From contig OZ245934.1 of assembly GCA_965230005.1 (NCBI GenBank), positions 1 to 64,000 of the forward strand: a stretch of DNA of 64,000 nucleotides, given 5' to 3'. The notes beneath the pieces are model-generated. The model searched no databases. It worked only from the letters and a program-made list of their open reading frames with translations, and had not been told where the DNA came from. Numbering within the stretch: position 1 is the stretch's first letter; the number at the start of each line of letters is the position of its first letter. Position numbers and translations under genes: made by a program. The stretch is from SZUA-309 sp965230005. Its GTDB lineage: Bacteria; Pseudomonadota; Gammaproteobacteria; Pseudomonadales; Azotimanducaceae. Positions 60,855 to 64,000 of the stretch are shown in pieces.

Positions 60855-62381
60855 ATGCGACTACTGAGAATCTTTGCGGGGTGCTTGTTGAGCGTGATGT
60901 GCCTTGTCAGCCAGGCGGCAGAGAAGCCGAACATCCTCGTCATCTGGGGAGACGACATCGGCTGGTTCAATGTAAGCGCCTACAACCACGGGGTCATGGG
61001 TTACCGAACACCGAATATCGATCGGATAGCGCGCGAAGGCATGATGTTCACTGACTCTTATGGTGAAAACAGCTGCACTGCAGGTCGCGCCTCTTTTATC
61101 ACCGGTCAGAGCCCTTTCCGGACGGGTCTGTTGAAGGTCGGTCTACCGGGCGCTCCCGAAGGTATGAGCGAGAAAGATCCAACCATCGCTGGTCTGCTCA
61201 AGGATGAAGGCTACATGACCGCCCAGTTCGGCAAGAACCACCTCGGCGATCGAGACGAGCACCTGCCGACCAACCACGGATTCGATGAGTTTTTCGGCAA
61301 CCTCTATCACCTCAATGCAGAAGAGGAGCCGGAGAACGAGGATTACCCGAAAGATCCCGCGTTTCGGGAGAAATTTGGACCGCGCGGCGTCATCAGCTCG
61401 AAGGCTGACGGGGAGATCGAAGATACCGGTCCGCTGACGCGCAAACGCATGGAGACCATCGACGAGGAGGTGATGACTCGCACCCTCGATTTCATGGATC
61501 GCGCTCAGGATCAGGACAAGCCGTTTTTTATCTGGTTCAACACGACCCGAATGCACATCTGGACGCGCCTCAAGTCCGAGTCGAAGGGGGTTACAGGGCA
61601 CGGTGTGTTTGCTGACGGCATGGTGGAACACGATGGGCATGTCGGGCGGCTGCTGGACAAGCTCGACGAGATGGGAATCGCCGACAACACCATCGTCATG
61701 TACTCGACCGACAACGGGGCTGAGGTCATGACCTGGCCGGATGGTGGTACGACGATCTTTGCCGGCGAGAAGAATACAACCTGGGAAGGTGGTTTCCGGG
61801 TGCCGACGGCAGTGCGCTGGCCGGCCAGAATTGACCCTGGGCAGGTCTCGAACGAGATCATCTCCCACCAGGACTGGTTGCCGACGCTGCTCGCGGCGGT
61901 GGGTAAGCCGAACGTAAAAGAGGAGTTGCTCGAAGGCAGGAGAGTCAACGGCCGCCGGGTAAAGGTCCACCTCGACGGCTACAACATGCTTCCCTATTTT
62001 ACCGGCGAGGCTGATGAAAGCCCTCGCAAGGAGATGTTCTACTTCACCGACGACGGATCTATCTCCGCACTCCGCTACAACGACTGGAAAATCAGTTTCA
62101 CGATTCAGAAGGCTCATGGCTACGACGTCTGGTCGGAGCCCTATACACCGCTGCGTCTGCCGATGATCCAGAACTTGAGGATGGACCCCCTGGAACGAGC
62201 CCATGAAGAGGCGAGCGGCTTTGATGAATGGGGCGCCAACCGACTCTTTGTGTTGGTTCCTGCGCAGACGGTGGTAGGCAACTTCCTGCAGACCTTCGTC
62301 GAGTTTCCCCCAAGGCAGAAGCCCGGAAGTTTCTCCCTGGACCGGGTGTTGGAGAAGCTCCAGGAAGGCAGAACCAACTAG
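60855..62381 (+). CDS. Secreted sulfatase (Cys-type, arylsulfatase family)
   Basis: A 508-residue periplasmic sulfatase. The start is the ATG at 60855 behind AGGAG. Signal peptide 1-22 (ends SQA/AEK). The formylglycine motif is SCTAGR, Cys74 to be converted by an FGE that is not in the window. It has Ala-Gly in place of the usual Pro-Ser. Metal ligands Asp33-Asp34 (WGDDIGW) and GKNHLGD with the catalytic Lys/His are present. It hydrolyses a sulfate ester, possibly on a lipid, sugar or phenol. With the DUF3604 gene downstream it may free sulfate and organic parts of an external substrate. Confidence 0.93.
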   Translation: MRLLRIFAGCLLSVMCLVSQAAEKPNILVIWGDDIGWFNVSAYNHGVMGYRTPNIDRIAREGMMFTDSYGENSCTAGRASFITGQSPFRTGLLKVGLPGAPEGMSEKDPTIAGLLKDEGYMTAQFGKNHLGDRDEHLPTNHGFDEFFGNLYHLNAEEEPENEDYPKDPAFREKFGPRGVISSKADGEIEDTGPLTRKRMETIDEEVMTRTLDFMDRAQDQDKPFFIWFNTTRMHIWTRLKSESKGVTGHGVFADGMVEHDGHVGRLLDKLDEMGIADNTIVMYSTDNGAEVMTWPDGGTTIFAGEKNTTWEGGFRVPTAVRWPARIDPGQVSNEIISHQDWLPTLLAAVGKPNVKEELLEGRRVNGRRVKVHLDGYNMLPYFTGEADESPRKEMFYFTDDGSISALRYNDWKISFTIQKAHGYDVWSEPYTPLRLPMIQNLRMDPLERAHEEASGFDEWGANRLFVLVPAQTVVGNFLQTFVEFPPRQKPGSFSLDRVLEKLQEGRTN

Positions 62382-62480
62382 GCGGAATCGGCTAAGCAGA
62401 TGGCTAGTGGTGGGGAGCCCTCCACGAGTAACGGTTGCTTGAGGGCCCGTATGAATCACGGCCTCACGAGGAGAACGGCG

Positions 62481-62516
62481 ATGGGTAAGAGCGAGGTTCG
62501 GGTATGGCGCACATAA
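62481..62516 (+). CDS. Possible leader peptide overlapping the DUF3604 gene
   Basis: An 11-codon ORF (MGKSEVRVWRT) with GAGGAGAACGGCG in front of its ATG, a better ribosome site than that of the DUF3604 gene whose ATG (62504) lies inside it in another frame. Could couple translation. The rest of the 122-bp gap after the sulfatase shows nothing else. Confidence 0.3.
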   Translation: MGKSEVRVWRT

Positions 62517-64000
62517 CTCGTCTTATGGGGCTCATTTTCGCGATGGCGGCACCGTTCAACGCGCTGCATGCGGCGTCCGTTGGCCTCTTGCCTACCGACG
62601 AAGACGCCGAGAACGTCGGGCGAACGCCGAGTTACTCTCCCTACGCGGGTCGGAGTTTTCCCACCGAGGTGTACTGGGGTGACACCCATGTGCACACAGA
62701 CAACTCTCTGGATGCCAAGGGCTTCGGCGCCGTTTTAGATGTGGAGACTGCCTACCGCTTCGCCCGCGGTGAGGAGGTGTTATCCAATACGGGGATTCCG
62801 ATCCAGCTCTCCCGGCCGCTCGACTGGCTGGTCGTCTCGGACCATTCCGATGGCATGGGCGCCATGAAAGAGATCTTTGCCGGTAATCCGAATCTCATGG
62901 CAGATCCCCAGGTGCGCGAGTGGAACCGGGCCATGAGCGCAGGCGGTGCTGCGGCGTTTGATGCCACTATGGAAGTGATCAACGCTTTCTCGCAGGGCGT
63001 CATTCCCGCCGTAGTTCTCGACCGCGATTTCCAGAAGACGGTCTGGGACAACTACGTGGATACCGCCGAGGCGTTCAACGATCCCGGGCGTTTCACGGCC
63101 ATCATTGGCTACGAATGGACGTCGACTGAAGACGGCAACAACTTGCACCGCAATGTGCTCTATCGTGACGACGGCGATCGGGCGCGGCAGATGGTGCCTT
63201 ACACCACGGCAGAAAGCTTCAATCCGGAAGACCTCTGGGCCTGGATGGAAAGCTACGAAACAAAGACCGGCGGCAGTGTGCTGGCGCTCGCGCACAACGG
63301 CAACATGTCGAACGGGATCATGTTCCCGGTGGAGATTAATCCGGCCACGGGCAGGCGCCTTGGCGGTGATTACATGAAGCGTCGCGCGCGCTGGGAGCCG
63401 CTTTATGAAGTCACTCAGATCAAAGGGGATGGTGAAGCGCACCCGAAACTCTCTCCGGACGACCCCTTTGCTGACTTCGAAACCCTGGAGTTGGGTAATC
63501 TGAACCTGACCGTCGTCAAAGAAGACGACATGCTGCAGTACGAATATGCACGGGAGGCGCTGAAGAACGGCCTGGTGCTCGAATCCCGCTTCGGCACGAA
63601 CCCCTACCAGTTCGGCATGGTGGGATCCTCGGATACGCACACCGGCGTTGCCGCCGTGCAGGAGGACAACTACATCGGCAAACATGCTGGCACAGAACCC
63701 TCCCCGGAGCGTTGGGACCACCCAATGGCCAAATTCGCTGGTCGCCAGTACGACGGATGGGCCATGTCCGCTTCCGGCTACGCCGCCGTCTGGGCTACGG
63801 AGAACACACGGGAAGCCCTCTTCGACGCCATGAAACGTAAAGAGGTGTACGCGACGTCCGGCTCGCGCATGCTCGTGCGCTTCTTTGGTGGCTGGGAGTT
63901 CACCGCCGAAGATGCCAACACCCGTCTACCGGCGGCGGCAGGCTATTCGAAGGGCGTACCGATGGGCGGGCGACTGGGTACGGCTCCGGAAGGTGTTGCG
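62504..64000 (+). CDS. DUF3604 protein (partial, C-terminus off the window)
   Basis: At least 499 residues without a stop inside the window. The start is the ATG at 62504, because an in-frame TAA lies at 62486. A signal peptide ends at about ALHA/ASV. It has the family opening YWGDTHVHTDNSLDAKGF with the PHP-like metal His pair, VSDHSDGMG, IIGYEWTST and GSSDTHTG. DUF3604 proteins are periplasmic or outer-membrane, PHP-fold metal enzymes of unknown reaction, common beside sulfatases in marine proteobacteria. It follows the sulfatase by 122 bp and is probably co-transcribed. Confidence 0.9.
   Translation, partial: MAHITRLMGLIFAMAAPFNALHAASVGLLPTDEDAENVGRTPSYSPYAGRSFPTEVYWGDTHVHTDNSLDAKGFGAVLDVETAYRFARGEEVLSNTGIPIQLSRPLDWLVVSDHSDGMGAMKEIFAGNPNLMADPQVREWNRAMSAGGAAAFDATMEVINAFSQGVIPAVVLDRDFQKTVWDNYVDTAEAFNDPGRFTAIIGYEWTSTEDGNNLHRNVLYRDDGDRARQMVPYTTAESFNPEDLWAWMESYETKTGGSVLALAHNGNMSNGIMFPVEINPATGRRLGGDYMKRRARWEPLYEVTQIKGDGEAHPKLSPDDPFADFETLELGNLNLTVVKEDDMLQYEYAREALKNGLVLESRFGTNPYQFGMVGSSDTHTGVAAVQEDNYIGKHAGTEPSPERWDHPMAKFAGRQYDGWAMSASGYAAVWATENTREALFDAMKRKEVYATSGSRMLVRFFGGWEFTAEDANTRLPAAAGYSKGVPMGGRLGTAPEGVA

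Noticed and set aside
61143..62459. 438-codon minus-strand ORF
   Set aside because: Antisense to a well-supported sulfatase.
1..64000. tRNA genes, CRISPR arrays, insertion sequences, phage genes
   Set aside because: No cloverleaf, regularly spaced repeats, transposase or integrase motifs were seen in any intergenic stretch or reading frame.

Overview
This is GC-rich, densely coded chromosomal DNA from a Gram-negative, aerobic, catabolically versatile proteobacterium. The evidence is two TonB-dependent receptors, an RND tripartite efflux pump, several lipoproteins and outer-membrane barrels. The style resembles marine or environmental Gammaproteobacteria that degrade lipids, terpenoids or aromatics, but I cannot name a genus. 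I saw no rRNA, tRNA, CRISPR array, insertion sequence or phage gene, and no gene-free stretch longer than about 300 bases.

Left part (1-8.0 kb): an oxidative catabolic cluster with an SDR, Zn-alcohol dehydrogenase, APH-fold kinase, HAD hydrolase and VOC protein on the minus strand. Divergent to it are a cytochrome P450 and a carotenoid/stilbene cleavage oxygenase whose start and stop overlap. An epoxide-hydrolase-like enzyme faces them. At 8.0-18.3 kb a long minus-strand operon encodes an RND pump (adaptor, permease, outer-membrane channel). It continues into a polysaccharide deacetylase, a secreted alpha/beta hydrolase, a lipoprotein and a barrel protein. At 18.5-22.7 kb are a frameshifted DUF4136 lipoprotein that reads into an NADP-dependent oxidoreductase, a LON-substrate-domain protein, a luciferase-like monooxygenase and a sulfotransferase. 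A large TonB receptor (23.0-26.2 kb) follows, ending in a clear terminator.

Middle (26.4-42.4 kb): a second oxidative cluster with a GPH-type transporter, P450, PPOX-like flavoprotein, two GSTs, three small VOC/DUF1330 proteins, an AttH-like DUF7064/7065 protein, two SDRs, an amidohydrolase, an acyl-CoA synthetase, a group II truncated haemoglobin and a Rieske oxygenase. It ends in an unusual fusion of a dicarboxylate symporter with a periplasmic amino-acid-type solute-binding domain.

Right part (42.5-58.8 kb): the most interesting locus. Three operons appear to form one regulon: (i) MFS transporter, kinase and class III aminotransferase-fold phospho-lyase; (ii) TonB receptor, two VOC proteins and an SDR; (iii) Zn-alcohol dehydrogenase, SDR and an acetoin/2-oxoacid dehydrogenase E1 alpha/E1 beta/E2. 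I find the same roughly 30-bp bipartite box (TGTCAT-like half-sites 21 bp apart, the second inside GGTCRGAAATRTCATTA) upstream of all three, each time pointing toward the operon it would serve. An AraC-family regulator gene lies beside the third box. This looks like an uncharacterised catabolic regulon for an imported compound. The last part (58.9-64 kb) has a second AraC-family regulator, a MetA-like outer-membrane protein, a Cys-type sulfatase and a DUF3604 protein cut by the window edge.
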